From Pampinifervens sp037481935 (lineage in GTDB: Bacteria > Aquificota > Aquificia > Aquificales > Aquificaceae): a stretch of DNA of 64,000 nt. Under the pieces are notes generated by a model. It made no database searches, was not told where the DNA came from, and worked only from the letters and a program-made list of their open reading frames with translations. This document shows positions 33,409 to 42,068 of this stretch, piece after piece (within the stretch, counting starts at the first letter, position 1; the number at the start of each line of letters is the position of its first letter). The position numbers and the translations under genes were made by a program. The DNA lies in the NCBI RefSeq assembly GCF_046159715.1, contig NZ_JBJXCT010000005.1, positions 1-64,000 on the forward strand. Reading direction: 5' to 3'.

Positions 33409-34932
33409 CTACAGCAGATACTCAAAAGCCTGACTGTAGGCTCTGCTTTCTATGAGCCTGAAAGCGGACGGTAAGCTCTCCACGAGATCAAGGGCTTTTA
33501 AAGTTTCTCTGTGCTTTCTCTTCTCTGCCAGCTCCCCCGCAAGCCCGTGAAGGAAAACTCCAAGCTTTAGAGCCCACTCCACAGGCATGCCCCTTCCTAT
33601 AAGGGCGGTCAGTATGCCCGCAAGCACGTCTCCCACTCCCCCCTTTGCCATGGCGGGTGTGCCCCTCACAGAGAGGTATACTTTCCCTTCCGGCGTTGCT
33701 ATGGCAGTCCTTGAGGACTTGAGAACCACATAACAGCCATACCGCACCGAAAAGTCCACAGCCACATCCACAAGGTTTTCCACAATGTAGCTCTTTTCAA
33801 GACCTGAGAGCCTCTCAAACTCTCCCACATGAGGTGTAAGCACAGTAATGCCCTTCCGTTCTCTGAGAACCTCTACCCCAAGGTCCGCAAGGTTGTTGAG
33901 CCCGTCCGCATCTATGAGCAATGGCTTTTCTATACCTTCAATGAGTCCCTTTATTATGTGTCTCCCCTCTTCGTATCGGTCCATTCCCATCCCCACGCCT
34001 ACGGCAGAGCACTTTTCCTGCAATTCCAGCACCTGAGGAAGGCACTCCTTTGAGAGCCTTCGTTCTCCCCTGAGTGGGAGGCTCATCTCCTCTGTGAGAG
34101 CTATCTCAAGGATATGGTTCAGACCCTCTGGCACTCCCACACTTACGAGCCCAGCACCCGCCGAAGTGGCGGACTTTGCGGACATGATGACCGCACCCGT
34201 CTTTCCCACGCTCCCACCCATTAAAAGCACATGACCCATCCTGCCCTTGTGCACGTCAGGCTCTCTCTCTGGAAGCTCCGCTTCTGTGAGGACCTCCCTG
34301 TTTATTCCTTCTGCAAGCCGGTGGGGTATACCTATGTTTGCCACGTAGAGTTTCCCACACCTTTTGCTGGCTGGGTGCAGAAGATGGCATAGCTTGGGAA
34401 ACTGGAAGGTAACTGTCACCCGAGCCTTTACTGAAGGCTCAAACTCCCTTCCGCTGTCCGCAGATAGACCAGAAGGAATATCTACCGAGATTACAGGAAG
34501 CCCGCTCTGGTCTATGGCCCTTATGACCTCCACCGCCTGACCCTTTACCGGTGGCTCAAAGCCCGTGCCAAAGAGGGCATCCACCAGCAGGTCAAAGTCC
34601 TCAAAGTCCAGCCCTTTCATAGGCTCAAGCCCGAGGTTTCTGAGTATCTTGAGCTGAAGCTGTGCATCGCCTCTGAGTTCTTCACCCAGTGCCAGAAAGT
34701 AGCCAACCCTGTAGCCAAGCATGTGCAGATGTCTTGCCACCACAAGCCCGTCGCCTCCGTTGTTTCCCTTTCCTGCCACCACCAGCACTCTCCTCGCCTG
34801 CGGAAATTCCCTTCTTATGACCTCCACAACCGAGAGTCCTGCCTTTTCCATAAGAAGAAGGGAGGGAATCCCCAGCTCCTGTATGGCTTTTGTGTCCATG
34901 TCCTGCATCTCCCTGGCTTTTAGTAGTTTCAT
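33409..34932 (-). CDS. nnr: Bifunctional NAD(P)H-hydrate epimerase / dehydratase
   Basis: Repairs hydrated NADH and NADPH, damage that is fast at high temperature. The 507-residue protein joins the YjeF-N epimerase domain (about 1-210, with GKGNNGGDGLV and VDIPSGL) to the ADP-dependent dehydratase domain (about 225-500, with HVGEF, GTPAMAKGGVGDVLAG). A TAAAAT (34945-34940) lies seven bases before the ATG. It is alone on its strand. Confidence 0.95.
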   Translation of the reverse strand: MKLLKAREMQDMDTKAIQELGIPSLLLMEKAGLSVVEVIRREFPQARRVLVVAGKGNNGGDGLVVARHLHMLGYRVGYFLALGEELRGDAQLQLKILRNLGLEPMKGLDFEDFDLLVDALFGTGFEPPVKGQAVEVIRAIDQSGLPVISVDIPSGLSADSGREFEPSVKARVTVTFQFPKLCHLLHPASKRCGKLYVANIGIPHRLAEGINREVLTEAELPEREPDVHKGRMGHVLLMGGSVGKTGAVIMSAKSATSAGAGLVSVGVPEGLNHILEIALTEEMSLPLRGERRLSKECLPQVLELQEKCSAVGVGMGMDRYEEGRHIIKGLIEGIEKPLLIDADGLNNLADLGVEVLRERKGITVLTPHVGEFERLSGLEKSYIVENLVDVAVDFSVRYGCYVVLKSSRTAIATPEGKVYLSVRGTPAMAKGGVGDVLAGILTALIGRGMPVEWALKLGVFLHGLAGELAEKRKHRETLKALDLVESLPSAFRLIESRAYSQAFEYLL

Positions 34933-34945
34933 GATGAGAATTTTA
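34933..34945 (-). promoter_or_regulatory. -10 of nnr, predicted leaderless
   Basis: Minus-strand TAAAAT at 34945-34940, seven bases before the ATG, no Shine-Dalgarno in the gap. Confidence 0.45.
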
Positions 34946-35020
34946 AATAAATTCTCACCCTCCCGTGTTATCCTTAACCCCCCATAATAAAAACTTATAA
35001 ACTTGGCTCTTCTGAAGGTT

Positions 35021-35059
35021 TATAATGCTATAAGAATAAGCTTAAAAGGAGGTTCAGTC
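35021..35059 (+). promoter_or_regulatory. Promoter and strong ribosome-binding site of the DsrE gene
   Basis: TATAAT at 35021-35026 and GGAGG at 35048-35052, seven bases before the ATG at 35060. It is a leadered gene, unlike most of its neighbours, and is expected to be strongly translated. Confidence 0.55.
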
Positions 35060-35434
35060 ATGGAGCAGAAGGCACCAGACCTTGTGATAATCCTGCTCAC
35101 GGGTAAGGAGAATGCAAAAAGGCTTCCCTCTGCCTTTTTCCTTGCCTCCACAGCCGCCGCCGAGGACATGAATGTGGTGGTCTACTTTACCGGTCCTGCC
35201 ACAGAGCTTCTCAAGAAGGGCATGGCGGACAGTATCTACCCAATGGAGGGTGGACAGCCACTCTCTTACTTTATCAAGCTGGCACTTGACAACGGAGTGC
35301 AGATGGTTGCCTGCAAGCAATCCCTTGACCTCAACGGCATGAAGGAAGAGGACCTTGCCTACAACTTCCCGGTGCTGACTCCCACTCAGGCACTCCCAAC
35401 CCTAGGAATGGCAGGCAGAGTTCTAACCTGGTAA
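35060..35434 (+). CDS. DsrE-family sulfur-relay-like protein
   Basis: A 124-residue soluble protein of the DsrE/YchN fold, which in relatives passes persulfide sulfur between partners. It has the repeated beta-alpha pattern with ASTAAAEDMNVVVYFTG and a single conserved cysteine in MVACKQSLDL, the position of the active cysteine in DsrE-type proteins. The ATG at 35060 has GGAGG seven bases upstream, so the longer frame from 35003 is rejected. With a Sox pathway lacking soxCD nearby, a part in handling sulfane sulfur is plausible. Its end overlaps the convergent glycosyltransferase by 12 bp. Confidence 0.85.
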   Translation: MEQKAPDLVIILLTGKENAKRLPSAFFLASTAAAEDMNVVVYFTGPATELLKKGMADSIYPMEGGQPLSYFIKLALDNGVQMVACKQSLDLNGMKEEDLAYNFPVLTPTQALPTLGMAGRVLTW

Positions 35435-36358
35435 TAGCCTGAGGGCAGTTTCAAAAACAAGATGTGGGTCTATACGCAGGCAGGGGTAGGGATAATCCCC
35501 GAGCCTGCATCCTCCCTTTCCGTGAAGGTCGCAGGGCTGGCAGTATAGACCCTTCAGAAGGTATGTCCCCTCTCCCTCACTGACCGCAAAGCCAAGGGTA
35601 GGGTGTGTCCCTCCGTATACCTGCACCGCAGGTGTGCCCACGGCCCTTGCTATGTGTAAAAGCCCTGAGTCGTTGCCTATAAAGACCGATGCCTTCTTTA
35701 TTACCGCAGAAACATCCAGCAGAGAAAGCTCACCGCACAGATTTATACCCTCCCAGCCCTCTGTCAGCCTTCTGTCCCTTGCATCACCCACTAACACCAC
35801 CCTGTAGCCTGCCTTCAGGAAAAGACCGGCAAGCTCCCTGAAGTAAGGATACCTTTTCTTTTCGTATCTTGCACCCGGACCTATGCACACATAGTCCTTA
35901 CCCAGTTTACTCTCCCAGCTTCTGAGCCTCTCTTCAGAAAGGACAATCCTGGGTTTTGCATCCTTTGCCCCGATAGCCTCCGCGTAAGCCTTTACTACGC
36001 TGTAAGGTTTCCTGAAAAATCCAGAGTAGACTGCCAGCCTTCTCCTTATGGACTCCTTGCGGTAAACCTCCCATCTTCCGCCCAGCCTGAGCCTGAGAAG
36101 GAAAGTCCTCAGGTTTCTGTGAAGGTCCACATACAGGTCAAAGCCTCTGAGTTTGTGGAGCAGCTCCTTGCTGAAAAGGGCTTCTCTACTTACCTGAATA
36201 ACTTCAAGCCTTGGGTCTTCTGCAAAGATATCCCCGTATGGTCTAAAGGTGAGCAGGTAAGGTTTATAGCCAAGTTCCAGAAGCGGGTCTATTACGCAGG
36301 ATGCAAGCACCACATCGCCCAAGGAAGAAAGCCTGACAACAAGAGCCTTTTTATCCAC
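35423..36358 (-). CDS. Glycosyltransferase family 9 (heptosyltransferase-like)
   Basis: Likely ADP-heptose transferase of lipopolysaccharide core synthesis. The 311-residue GT-B protein has the N-terminal RLSSLGDVVLA motif, the C-terminal IGNDSGLLHIARAVGTPAVQVYG nucleotide-sugar site (in parts) and GPGARYEKKRYP. A CQPC/CRLG cysteine group near the end may bind a metal. It is the last gene of the purH-uma2-uma2-moaD set and overlaps moaD by 8 bases. Confidence 0.87.
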   Translation of the reverse strand: MDKKALVVRLSSLGDVVLASCVIDPLLELGYKPYLLTFRPYGDIFAEDPRLEVIQVSREALFSKELLHKLRGFDLYVDLHRNLRTFLLRLRLGGRWEVYRKESIRRRLAVYSGFFRKPYSVVKAYAEAIGAKDAKPRIVLSEERLRSWESKLGKDYVCIGPGARYEKKRYPYFRELAGLFLKAGYRVVLVGDARDRRLTEGWEGINLCGELSLLDVSAVIKKASVFIGNDSGLLHIARAVGTPAVQVYGGTHPTLGFAVSEGEGTYLLKGLYCQPCDLHGKGGCRLGDYPYPCLRIDPHLVFETALRLLPG

Positions 36359-36584
36359 CGCTGACCGGAGGTATTATGGCTACCCTCTCTTCTCCCCTCA
36401 GCATGTATTCATCCTCCACATATTCCTCGTTGACCGCAAACTTTACCCTCTGGAGGATGGGTTCAAGCTCCGGGTATTTCTCAATCAGCACTTTTCTGAG
36501 CTCCGCCACCGTTCCCGTGAAGTCAATATCCTCCTCAGACCTTTTGAGCCTCTCCCTCACTATAGCAAAGTAAAGAAGTTTCAT
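36351..36584 (-). CDS. moaD: Molybdopterin synthase small subunit MoaD / ThiS-like carrier
   Basis: Ubiquitin-fold sulfur carrier of 77 residues ending in the required diglycine (PPVSGG). The pattern LLYFAIVRERLKRSEEDI and FAVNEEYV fits MoaD better than ThiS. After adenylation it would carry thiocarboxylate sulfur to molybdopterin. moaE and moeB are not adjacent; the gene overlaps Uma2 genes upstream (ATGA) and a glycosyltransferase downstream. Confidence 0.85.
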   Translation of the reverse strand: MKLLYFAIVRERLKRSEEDIDFTGTVAELRKVLIEKYPELEPILQRVKFAVNEEYVEDEYMLRGEERVAIIPPVSGG

Positions 36585-37111
36585 TCTTCCAGCACCTCGG
36601 AGAGTTTTATTTTCAGCTCTGGAAGGAGCTCAAACTCTTCATCAAAGGAGTAGACCTCCACAATGCCCTTTTTGTGAAGAAAAGCCTTTTTGAGCCTTGG
36701 GTCCACAAGCAAAACTCTGTCCACTCCAAAGTCCAGAAGCTCCTGCACTTTTTCCTCCATCTCCGTGTAGGTGTTGGAGGGAGATAGGATCTCTATCACG
36801 AGCTCAGGTGGAGTTTCAAGAACACCCTCTGGCAATTCTCTTAGCCTGTCCCTGCTTATGTAGGCTATGTCCACACCTCGCAAAGTAAGAGGCTCTCTTT
36901 TCAGGACTAATCCCACTTCACCGCAGACTACATGAGCTTTTCTCTTAGCTTTTTGCTTGAGATAATATACCATGCTCGCTTCATACTCACCATGCCATCC
37001 ACCTGTAGGTGCCATTTCCACCACCTCACCCTTGACGATTTCGTAAAGACCATCCGGGAGGTTTCCCTGGACCAGGTCCTGATAGGTGTAGAGCCTCTCT
37101 GCCGTCTTCAT
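36581..37111 (-). CDS. Uma2-family (DUF820) putative endonuclease, copy A
   Basis: A 176-residue protein of the Uma2 family in the PD-(D/E)XK nuclease fold, role unknown. It shows the family's YTYQDLVQGNLPDGLYEIVKGEVVEM start in pieces, GVDIAYISRDR and PPELVIEILSPSNTYTEMEEKVQELLDFGV in parts, with the acidic/lysine residues of the fold. Its C-terminal half is nearly identical at DNA level to copy B; the N-terminal half is much more different. It overlaps both neighbours by four bases. Confidence 0.85.
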   Translation of the reverse strand: MKTAERLYTYQDLVQGNLPDGLYEIVKGEVVEMAPTGGWHGEYEASMVYYLKQKAKRKAHVVCGEVGLVLKREPLTLRGVDIAYISRDRLRELPEGVLETPPELVIEILSPSNTYTEMEEKVQELLDFGVDRVLLVDPRLKKAFLHKKGIVEVYSFDEEFELLPELKIKLSEVLEE

Positions 37112-37325
37112 TCTTCCAGCACCTCGGAGAGTTTTATTTTCAGCTCTGGAAGGAGCTCAAACTCTTCCTCAAAGGAATAAACCTCCACAATACCCTTTTT
37201 GTGAAGGAAAGCCTTTCTGAGCCTCGGGTCTACCAGCAAAACCCTGTCCACTCCAAAGTCCAGAAGCTCCTGCACCTTTTCTTCCATCTCCGTGTAGGTG
37301 TTGGAGGGAGATAGGATCTCTATCA
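36585..37325 (-). repeat. Direct repeat of about 215 bp between the two uma2 genes
   Basis: The segment 36582-36797 and the segment 37109-37324 match base for base except for roughly 15-20 differences, at an offset of 527 bases. The match covers the C-terminal half of each uma2 gene and stops abruptly after the ATCTCTATCAC stretch. Confidence 0.8.
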
Positions 37326-37638
37326 CTAAATCGGGAGGCACTTCAAGCATACCTTTGGGTTTTTCCTTGAGCCTTTCTTTGCTTATGTATAGCACATCCA
37401 CCGCCCTTATGGTGAGGGGGTTCTTTCTTATCACAAGCCCCACATCACCCACTGCATAGTAGCCCTTTGTCTTTAGCTTGAGGTTAAAAAGCCAGTAAAA
37501 CCTGCCCTCATAGTCTCCATGTTCAAAGCCCGTAGGTGCCATTTCCACCACCTCGCCCTTGACGATTTCATAGAGCCCCTCTGGAAGTCTGCCCTTTACA
37601 AGGTCTTCGTAAGTGTAAGATTTTTCCTTCACCTGCAT
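37108..37638 (-). CDS. Uma2-family (DUF820) putative endonuclease, copy B
   Basis: A 176-residue paralogue of the following gene, same family and length. It begins YTYEDLVKGRLPEGLYEIV and shares the PSNTYTEMEEKVQELLDFGV block and C-terminus with copy A almost unchanged, while residues about 35-105 differ in many places. It starts 10 bases after purH; an imperfect TAAATT box that begins with the purH stop lies seven bases from the ATG. Confidence 0.85.
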   Translation of the reverse strand: MQVKEKSYTYEDLVKGRLPEGLYEIVKGEVVEMAPTGFEHGDYEGRFYWLFNLKLKTKGYYAVGDVGLVIRKNPLTIRAVDVLYISKERLKEKPKGMLEVPPDLVIEILSPSNTYTEMEEKVQELLDFGVDRVLLVDPRLRKAFLHKKGIVEVYSFEEEFELLPELKIKLSEVLEE

Positions 37639-37648
37639 GATTATAAAT

Positions 37649-39166
37649 TTAGTGTCTGAAGTGCCTTGTGCCAGTAAGGACCATTGCCATACTGTATTCG
37701 TTCACTGCCTGAATGACTTCCCTGTCCCTTATAGACCCACCTGGCTGAATTATGGCTTTTATACCCGCAGAGTGGGCTATGTCCACGCTGTCTCTGAAGG
37801 GCAGAAAAGCCTCAGAGGCAAGCACACCACCCTCCATGTCAAAACAGAACCTCTGAGCCTTTGCTATAGCACACCTTAGGCTGTCCACTCTTGAGGTATT
37901 CCCCGAACCTATACCAAGAGTTCTGCCACCCTTTGCTATCACCATAGCGTTGGACTTCACATACTTACATACCTTCCAGGCAAAAAGGAGGTCTTCCATT
38001 TCCTCTTCTGTAGGATGTCTTTCTGAAACTATCTCAAGCCTCTCATAATCAAAACCGTCTTCTTCTTGCAGTAAATAGCCTCCGCTTATCTTCTTTACAT
38101 CAAAAGACCTTGAAAAGCCAAGAGCCTGAATGAGCCTGAGATTTTTCTTCTTTGAGAGCAACTCAAGGGCATATTCCGAGAACTCAGGGGCTATAACCAC
38201 CTCAAGGAAAACTTCACTGAGCCTTTCTGCCAGCTCCTTTTCCACCCTGTCGTTGAAGGCCACAATGCCTCCAAAGGAAGACTCTGGGTCTGAGGAAAAG
38301 GCTTTTTCGTAGGCTTCATGCAGGTTTTTGCCAAGTGCTACTGCGCAGGGATTGTTGTGTTTGACTATAACGCAGGCAGGCTTTGAAAACTCGCTCACAA
38401 GTCTGAGGGCTGAGTCTGCATCAAGATAGTTGTTGAAGGACATTTCCTTACCCTGAAGAATTCTTGAACGCACTATACCAAGCTCTTCAAGGGGGTTTTC
38501 AAAGAGCCATCCCCTCTGATGGGGGTTTTCTCCATATCTCAGGTTCTTTACAAGCTTCGAGGGCAGGGCTGAATACACAGGCACAGAGTCTATCTCAAAG
38601 ATATCCGCCAGAGCCCGGGATATGAGGGCATCGTAATAAGCAGTAAGCGAAAAAGCCTTCACTGCAAGCATTTTTCTATCTTCCAGTGTGAGCTTTCCCT
38701 CTTTTATCTTCTGTGCCACCCACCCATAATCTGAGGGGTCTACCACCACAGCAACCCTGTAGAAGTTTTTTGCGGAGGCCCTTATGAGGGTTGGTCCCCC
38801 TATATCTATAAACTCCATAAGCTCCTGCTCCGTGAGGTCTTCTCTCAGCTTTTCTTCAAAGGGATATAGGTTTACCACCACGAGGTCTATGGGCTGTATG
38901 CCCAGATTCCTTATCTCTTCCATGTCCTTTTCCACCCAGTCTCTGTAGAGTATTCCTCCATGCACCGCAGGATGGAGGGTTTTGACCCTGCCATCCAGTA
39001 TTTCTGGAAAGTTGGTGAGCTCTTCCACAGGTTTCACCCTGTAGCCAAGGCTCTGGATAAACCTTGCAGTGCCCCCTGTGGAGATTATCTCGTAGTCTTT
39101 CTCATGGAGAGCTTCAAGCAAATTCTCAAGCCCCTCTTTGTAGTAAACAGAAATGAGTGCCCTCAT
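37649..39166 (-). CDS. purH: Bifunctional AICAR transformylase / IMP cyclohydrolase PurH
   Basis: Last two steps of IMP synthesis. The 505-residue protein has the cyclohydrolase half (about 1-190, ISTGGTARFI, EILDGRVKTLHP, HGGIL) and the transformylase half (about 190-505, LRYGENPHQ, VKHNNPCAVA, and the end QPGGSIRD). A TAAAAT (39181-39176) lies nine bases before the ATG. It heads the operon with uma2, moaD and a glycosyltransferase. Confidence 0.97.
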   Translation of the reverse strand: MRALISVYYKEGLENLLEALHEKDYEIISTGGTARFIQSLGYRVKPVEELTNFPEILDGRVKTLHPAVHGGILYRDWVEKDMEEIRNLGIQPIDLVVVNLYPFEEKLREDLTEQELMEFIDIGGPTLIRASAKNFYRVAVVVDPSDYGWVAQKIKEGKLTLEDRKMLAVKAFSLTAYYDALISRALADIFEIDSVPVYSALPSKLVKNLRYGENPHQRGWLFENPLEELGIVRSRILQGKEMSFNNYLDADSALRLVSEFSKPACVIVKHNNPCAVALGKNLHEAYEKAFSSDPESSFGGIVAFNDRVEKELAERLSEVFLEVVIAPEFSEYALELLSKKKNLRLIQALGFSRSFDVKKISGGYLLQEEDGFDYERLEIVSERHPTEEEMEDLLFAWKVCKYVKSNAMVIAKGGRTLGIGSGNTSRVDSLRCAIAKAQRFCFDMEGGVLASEAFLPFRDSVDIAHSAGIKAIIQPGGSIRDREVIQAVNEYSMAMVLTGTRHFRH

Positions 39167-39181
39167 GGAATTAAGATTTTA
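39167..39181 (-). promoter_or_regulatory. -10 of purH, predicted leaderless
   Basis: Minus-strand TAAAAT at 39181-39176, nine bases before the ATG, no Shine-Dalgarno. Confidence 0.4.
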
Positions 39182-39233
39182 ACACCTCCTGAAGCTATGG
39201 CGAAAAAACAGCTAATGCATATGCTATAAAGTA

Positions 39234-40325
39234 ATGGACCTGCAGCAGAGAATAAGGCTTATGTCAAGGCTTGCCAGCTTTGAGAGGGATGGGGACTATC
39301 ACTTTGAAAGCTGTATTTTTCATGCTTCCACTCCCAGGGGGAAGGTTCCAATCCTGAAGCTCATGCAGACCACCATGTGTGATAAGAACTGCGTATACTG
39401 CGCCTTCAGAAGAGACAGGGAGGAAACTGTCAGAATAGCACTCAAACCTGAAGAGGTGGCAAAGGGCTTTATGGAGCTTCACAGGGCAGGAAAGGCAAGG
39501 GGCTTGTTTCTCTCTTCGGGCATCTTTGGAAACCCAGAGTTCACCATGGAGAGAATGATAGACACAGCAAAAATACTCAGAGAAAAACATGGCTTTAGAG
39601 GATACATACACCTCAAGCTGATGCCAGGAGTCTCTCTGCAGACGGTAGAGGAGGCTGTAAGGGTGGCAGACAGGGTCTCCATAAACCTGGAGACTCCAAA
39701 GGAAGAGCGTCTTATGAGCATAGCAAAGGGCAAGAGCATCCTCAGGGACATGTTACCCAAGATAGAGTATGTGGACAGGCTCATAAGAGAAAACAGAGGA
39801 AAGAGCCAGATTACCCAGATGATGGTGGGTGTTGGTAATGAAAAAGACGAAGAGATAATAAGGGCTGTTGAATACCTTAACAGACGATTCAGGCTAAGCA
39901 GAGTATACTTCAGTGCCTTTTTCCCTGTTAGGGGAACGCCCCTTGAAAACAGAACTCCAGAAAACCCACTCAGGGAGCACAGGCTATATCAGGTGGACTT
40001 TCTCATAAGAGAATACGGCTTCAGGCTGGAGGATTTGAGAAAAATTCTCAGGGATGGAAACCTCCCCCTTGAAAAGGACCCGAAGACCGCATGGGCTGAA
40101 GCCAACACTCACCTTTTCCCCGTTGAAATAAACACTGCAGATTATGAAACTCTTATAAGAGTCCCCGGGATTGGTAAGGCGACTGCGAAAGAGATAATAA
40201 AGAGAAGAGGAGAAAAGAAGATAAGCACGCCTGCAGACCTCAGAGGTATAAGAAACCTCTCAAAGATTCTTCGCTACACGCTGCTTAATGGAAGGAGCTT
40301 CCACCAGAGGGGGCTTATTGCCTGA
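39234..40325 (+). CDS. Radical-SAM protein with C-terminal helix-hairpin-helix (DNA modification/repair type)
   Basis: A 363-residue member of the family annotated as putative DNA modification/repair radical-SAM protein. The radical-SAM cluster motif is C49, C53 and C56 (CDKNCVYC); the barrel continues to about 280; a ComEA-type helix-hairpin-helix follows (INTADYETLIRVPGIGKATAKEI in parts, about 300-340), which should bind DNA. In other genomes this gene is often next to a uracil-DNA glycosylase-like partner; that partner is not here. No Shine-Dalgarno is seen; a TATAAA ends three bases before the ATG. It overlaps convergent lysA by 11 bp. Confidence 0.85.
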   Translation: MDLQQRIRLMSRLASFERDGDYHFESCIFHASTPRGKVPILKLMQTTMCDKNCVYCAFRRDREETVRIALKPEEVAKGFMELHRAGKARGLFLSSGIFGNPEFTMERMIDTAKILREKHGFRGYIHLKLMPGVSLQTVEEAVRVADRVSINLETPKEERLMSIAKGKSILRDMLPKIEYVDRLIRENRGKSQITQMMVGVGNEKDEEIIRAVEYLNRRFRLSRVYFSAFFPVRGTPLENRTPENPLREHRLYQVDFLIREYGFRLEDLRKILRDGNLPLEKDPKTAWAEANTHLFPVEINTADYETLIRVPGIGKATAKEIIKRRGEKKISTPADLRGIRNLSKILRYTLLNGRSFHQRGLIA

Positions 40326-41559
40326 GTATGTAGGAGTAGTCTTCTCTTTCCCTTATAACCCTGTAGGAGCCTTTTTCCACAAGCACCTCGCATGCCCTTG
40401 GCCTTACGTTGTAATGGGAAGACATGGCAAAGCCATAAGCACCTGCTGAGAGCACCGCCAGATACTCACCCCTCTCCACAGAAGGTATTTCCCTGTCAAG
40501 GGCAAGAAAGTCTCCCGTCTCGCAGATGGGTCCCACCACATCTGTTTTTATGTATGGTCTGTCTTTTTTCTCTACTGGCACTATGTGATGATACGCTTCA
40601 TACATGGCAGGTCTCACAAGGTCGTTCATGCCTGCATCCACGATAACAAAGTGCTTGTGTCCCTTGTCCTTTATAAATTGGACCTGAGTCAGAAGCACGC
40701 CCGCATTGCCCACCACAGACCTGCCGGGCTCCAGTATGAGCCTCGCCTTTACATCCTTCAGCACCGGCAATATTGCCTCTGCAAGGTCTGAAGGCTCAGG
40801 GTTTGACTGCTCAGGCTTGTATTTTATGCCCAGTCCTCCCCCAAGGTCCAGATACTCTATCTCAAAGCCTGCCTTTAGAAGGTCGTAGTAGAGCTCTACC
40901 ACTCTTTGAGAGGCTTCAATGTAAGGAGAGGTGTCCAGTATCTGAGAACCTATGTGGCAGTGGACACCAACCACCTGAAGGTTTTTCAGTCTGGCTGCAT
41001 ATTCATACTCTGCCTTTGCAGTCTTTATGTCCACACCGAACTTGCTCTTTTTCATGCCCGTTGATATGTAAGGATGGGTCTTGGGGTCCACATCTGGATT
41101 AACCCTTATGGCGATGCGTGCCTTTTTGCCCAGCCTTCCTGCAATTTCGTTGAGCACATCCAGCTCCATAAAGGACTCCACGTTGAACATGAGTATGTCA
41201 GCCTTTATGGCATCCTCCAGTTCGCATACAGTCTTACCCACACCTGCATACACAATTTTTGAAGGTTCAACTCCAGCCCTGAGGCTTGCATAAAGCTCAC
41301 CACCCGACACTATGTCAGCACCTGCACCCTCTTCCTTTGCAATGGAGATAATGTGAGGATTGAAATTTGCCTTTACCGCATAGCAGATAAGAGCCTGAGG
41401 GAAGGCATCCCTGTATGCCCTTATCCTGTCTCTAATGTATGTGCCACTGTAGACATAAAGTGGTGTTCCAAACTCTTCTGCAAGTGCCTTAAGAGATACA
41501 CCCTCAAGGTAAAGCCCTTCCTTTCTGTATTCAAGATAGGGGTTGTATTCTTTTAACAT
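40315..41559 (-). CDS. lysA: Diaminopimelate decarboxylase
   Basis: PLP enzyme making lysine from meso-diaminopimelate. The 414-residue protein has the PLP lysine in CYAVKANFNP, the HCHIGSQ motif, DLGGGLGIKY, EPGRSVVG and the active-site CETGDFLA. TATAAT (41573-41568) ends eight bases before the ATG. It stands alone between two convergent or divergent neighbours; asd, in the same pathway, is at 57.8 kb. Confidence 0.96.
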   Translation of the reverse strand: MLKEYNPYLEYRKEGLYLEGVSLKALAEEFGTPLYVYSGTYIRDRIRAYRDAFPQALICYAVKANFNPHIISIAKEEGAGADIVSGGELYASLRAGVEPSKIVYAGVGKTVCELEDAIKADILMFNVESFMELDVLNEIAGRLGKKARIAIRVNPDVDPKTHPYISTGMKKSKFGVDIKTAKAEYEYAARLKNLQVVGVHCHIGSQILDTSPYIEASQRVVELYYDLLKAGFEIEYLDLGGGLGIKYKPEQSNPEPSDLAEAILPVLKDVKARLILEPGRSVVGNAGVLLTQVQFIKDKGHKHFVIVDAGMNDLVRPAMYEAYHHIVPVEKKDRPYIKTDVVGPICETGDFLALDREIPSVERGEYLAVLSAGAYGFAMSSHYNVRPRACEVLVEKGSYRVIREREDYSYILRQ

Positions 41560-41573
41560 GGTGGAGTATTATA
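41560..41573 (-). promoter_or_regulatory. -10 of lysA, predicted leaderless
   Basis: Minus-strand TATAAT at 41573-41568, then eight bases (ACTCCACC) to the ATG. Confidence 0.5.
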
Positions 41574-41642
41574 ACCCAGAAGGTGAAGGGCTTGCATCTA
41601 TTGTAAAGTATACATATTTTTTAAAAGAAAGGAGGTATAGAA

Positions 41643-42068
41643 ATGAGCCTTAAAAGCTTCGCAAGAAAAGAGGTGATTACACTCAGGCCTGATAACATGG
41701 TTTATGATGCGGTCAGGCTCATGAAGGAGAAAAATGTGGGAAGTGTGGTCATAGTAGACGAGGATAACAAGCCGGTGGGTATAATAACGGACAGAGATGT
41801 GGTTATAAGAGTGGTTTATGATGGACTTGATGTAAAAACCACTCCCCTTGAGAGAGTTATGACAAGGGGGCTTTCCGTTCTTGATGAAGATATGGGACTC
41901 TTTGAAGCCCTCAGGTTCATGAAGGACGAGGGCGTAAGGAGGTATCCAGTGGTAAACTCAGAGGGGAAGCTGACAGGCTTCTTTTCACTGGATGATGTGC
42001 TTTTCCTGCTTGGTAAGGAGCTGGCAGCGGTTGCAGACATAATAGCCAAGGAAAGTCCAAACCTTTAA
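41643..42068 (+). CDS. CBS-domain protein
   Basis: A 141-residue protein made of one pair of CBS domains (about 1-60 and 70-130), with the typical MKEKNVGSVVIVDEDNKPVGIITDRDVV pattern in the first, in parts. Such stand-alone pairs bind adenine nucleotides and act as energy sensors. GGAGG at 41631-41635 lies seven bases from the ATG, so it has a normal leader. Its stop bases overlap those of convergent pgsA (TTAA). Confidence 0.9.
   Translation: MSLKSFARKEVITLRPDNMVYDAVRLMKEKNVGSVVIVDEDNKPVGIITDRDVVIRVVYDGLDVKTTPLERVMTRGLSVLDEDMGLFEALRFMKDEGVRRYPVVNSEGKLTGFFSLDDVLFLLGKELAAVADIIAKESPNL

Noticed and set aside
39213..39233. TATAAA just before the radical-SAM gene as a leaderless -10
   Set aside because: It ends only three bases before the ATG, too close to fit the 6-9 base rule; the true promoter is unclear.
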